Below are positions 5,617 through 6,287 of a stretch of DNA of 6,287 nucleotides, in pieces. The translations under genes and the position numbers were made by a program. Position 1 is the stretch's first letter, and each line of letters opens with the position of its first letter. Source of the DNA: Faecalibacterium sp. UBA7177 (GTDB taxonomy: Bacteria > Bacillota > Clostridia > Oscillospirales > Ruminococcaceae); assembly GCA_002491225.1 (NCBI GenBank), contig DKVN01000026.1, positions 1-6,287 on the forward strand. Reading direction: 5' to 3'. The notes under the pieces are model-generated. The model saw only the letters and a list, made by a program, of their open reading frames with translations, was not told the origin of the DNA and searched no databases.

Positions 5617-5979
5617 TCAGAATGTAATGTGGCTCAGCAGAATATCAATGACGCTGTCATCATATACAAGGTCATTGTCGGTTCCATAGGAACCGCTGAC
5701 CTGGAACCCCAAAACGACGTTTTCGATGACCGGAACCGCGAACAGATAACGGAATTCGCAAACCTCAGTTCCAAAGGCATTGACCGTATTCTCTGTTCGT
5801 TTATAAATCACGACCTCCCTGCCGTTAAGGTCTCTGGTAAATGTCTCATCGTCATGCGGGTTATTTCTTGTACTTCCCGCAAGATGGTCGATATATTCCT
5901 CACAGGGGGTCTCTTCGGTGCCTGCAAAATAGGGCTCAACGATCGTCTTGCCGCTAACTCCTCCCCCGTGGGTCAACAT
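5617..5979 (-). CDS. Downstream fragment of an unrecognised surface/secreted protein (after in-frame TAG)
   Basis: 120 codons from ATG to TGA in exactly the same frame as the segment ending at 5986. The only separators are TAG (5988-5986) and two sense codons (Asn, Ser). No usable ribosome-binding site precedes this ATG: the nearest AGGAA is about 15 bases away. Independent translation is therefore doubtful, and I read it as the C-terminal half of a gene with a nonsense codon. The sequence is hydrophilic with alternating hydrophobic stretches such as REVVIYKR, FRYLFAVPVIENVVLGFQV and VIDILLSHITF, suggesting a beta-rich extracellular domain. There are two Cys (26 and 74), no signal peptide and no membrane segment. 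I do not recognise the family. GC content is visibly lower than in the neighbouring housekeeping genes, which points to accessory or acquired DNA. Confidence 0.6.
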   Translation of the reverse strand: MLTHGGGVSGKTIVEPYFAGTEETPCEEYIDHLAGSTRNNPHDDETFTRDLNGREVVIYKRTENTVNAFGTEVCEFRYLFAVPVIENVVLGFQVSGSYGTDNDLVYDDSVIDILLSHITF

Positions 5980-5985
5980 GGAATT

Positions 5986-6287
5986 CTAGTTTTCTTCCTG
6001 AAAGATCATCTGGTCGTAGATTGGTGTCTCGGCAGGCAGGGTAAACTCCACAAGAGTCCCTTGATCCGTGTTCACAGAGAGGACGTTTTCGCCCCCGGAT
6101 ATTGTGACGAACGTCGGCTCTTCTTCGGCGGGCTCTTCCTCGGGGAGTTCCTCTTCGGGAACATCCTCGTCCGCTGCGCTTGAGGCATCCTCCGGCGGCT
6201 CGTCGAGATCCTGTGTGCTGCTTACAGGCTGCGAGGAAGCCGGGGTCGAGGGCACAGAGGTGTTACCCTCCCCCCCCCCCCCCCCCC
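5986..6287 (-). CDS. Partial surface/secreted protein with poly-Gly tract and acidic Pro-rich linker; ends at TAG
   Basis: The reading frame is open to the right edge of the window, so the N-terminus is missing. In order of translation: six Gly codons (GGG) from an 18-base G tract; EGNTS; then a Ser/Thr/Pro/Glu/Asp-rich linker of about 48 residues with the repeat EEELPEEEPAEEEP; then the start of a folded domain (TFVTISGGENVLSVN...). That domain is cut by TAG at 5988-5986 directly after FQEEN and resumes in frame downstream. A GTG at 6255 with GGAGGG about 11 bases before it could act as a start. That would give a protein with no signal sequence and a bare linker, so a start further upstream, with a signal or lipoprotein peptide outside the window, is more likely. 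Family not recognised. It could be a wall- or membrane-tethered protein with a linker crossing the peptidoglycan. Confidence 0.6.
   Translation of the reverse strand, partial: GGGGGEGNTSVPSTPASSQPVSSTQDLDEPPEDASSAADEDVPEEELPEEEPAEEEPTFVTISGGENVLSVNTDQGTLVEFTLPAETPIYDQMIFQEEN
6270..6287 (-). repeat. Homopolymer of 18 G on the coding strand (18 C on the plus strand)
   Basis: An uninterrupted run reaching the right edge, so its full length is unknown. It lies inside an open reading frame (Gly codons). Both other frames meet TAA soon after it, at 6265-6263 and 6224-6222. Tracts this long slip during replication, so this is a candidate phase-variation tract. An assembly artefact at a sequence end is the main alternative. 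Confidence 0.8.

Noticed and set aside
5221..6183. A 320-codon plus-strand frame running from rmuC through the terminator into the right-hand locus
   Set aside because: It crosses the end of rmuC out of frame and a strong terminator stem, and is opposite the minus-strand frame with the acidic linker; no ribosome-binding site.
6270..6287. G tract as a two-colour Illumina dark-cycle artefact
   Set aside because: That artefact adds G at the 3' end of reads and would show as G, not C, at the right-hand end of the plus strand. It is not excluded that the tract is another kind of end artefact, so the caveat is kept in the finding.
1..6287. tRNA, rRNA, CRISPR array, transposase or insertion-sequence ends
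   Set aside because: None seen on either strand.

Overview
The window is GC-rich chromosomal DNA, probably from a high-GC Clostridia (an Oscillospiraceae/Ruminococcaceae-type gut Firmicute). This rests on a glmS ribozyme, which is a Gram-positive/Firmicutes trait, plus strong GGAGG ribosome-binding sites, TGA stops throughout and GC-rich codon use. The exact genus is inference.

Layout. Positions 30-1850 (minus) encode GlmS, the glutamine-dependent glucosamine-6-phosphate synthase that opens the amino-sugar and peptidoglycan precursor pathway. The 473 bases between glmS and the next gene are not empty: they hold a well-preserved glmS self-cleaving ribozyme/riboswitch at about 2092-2254 (minus). 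Between it and the start codon lies a 240-nt spacer with a terminator-like hairpin, alternative pairings that could compete with that hairpin, an AT-rich patch that may hold a second promoter, and a hairpin that buries the glmS Shine-Dalgarno sequence. Upstream (minus) is a 188-residue multi-pass membrane protein of unknown function with its own sigma-A-like promoter. It ends only about 70 nt before the ribozyme, so it may be cotranscribed with glmS. Next (minus) is a membrane-anchored NodB-type polysaccharide deacetylase. Diverging from it (plus) is rmuC, with a recognisable promoter and ribosome-binding site. A bidirectional terminator stem follows rmuC.

The last ~670 bases (minus) have a visibly lower GC content and carry the C-terminal part of an unrecognised, probably secreted or surface protein. 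Its reading frame enters from the right edge through an uninterrupted run of 18 G (on the coding strand). It continues through a Ser/Thr/Pro/Glu-rich linker, is interrupted by one in-frame TAG, and then stays open in the same frame to a TGA. Both alternative frames after the G tract hit TAA almost at once, which is the arrangement expected of a phase-variable switch.

How the genes fit together: GlmS (UDP-GlcNAc supply) and the deacetylase (modification of GlcNAc/MurNAc polymers) both concern the cell envelope. RmuC is a predicted nuclease-fold protein unrelated to that pathway. The most noteworthy signals are the layered RNA regulation in front of glmS and the G-tract/amber arrangement at the right edge.
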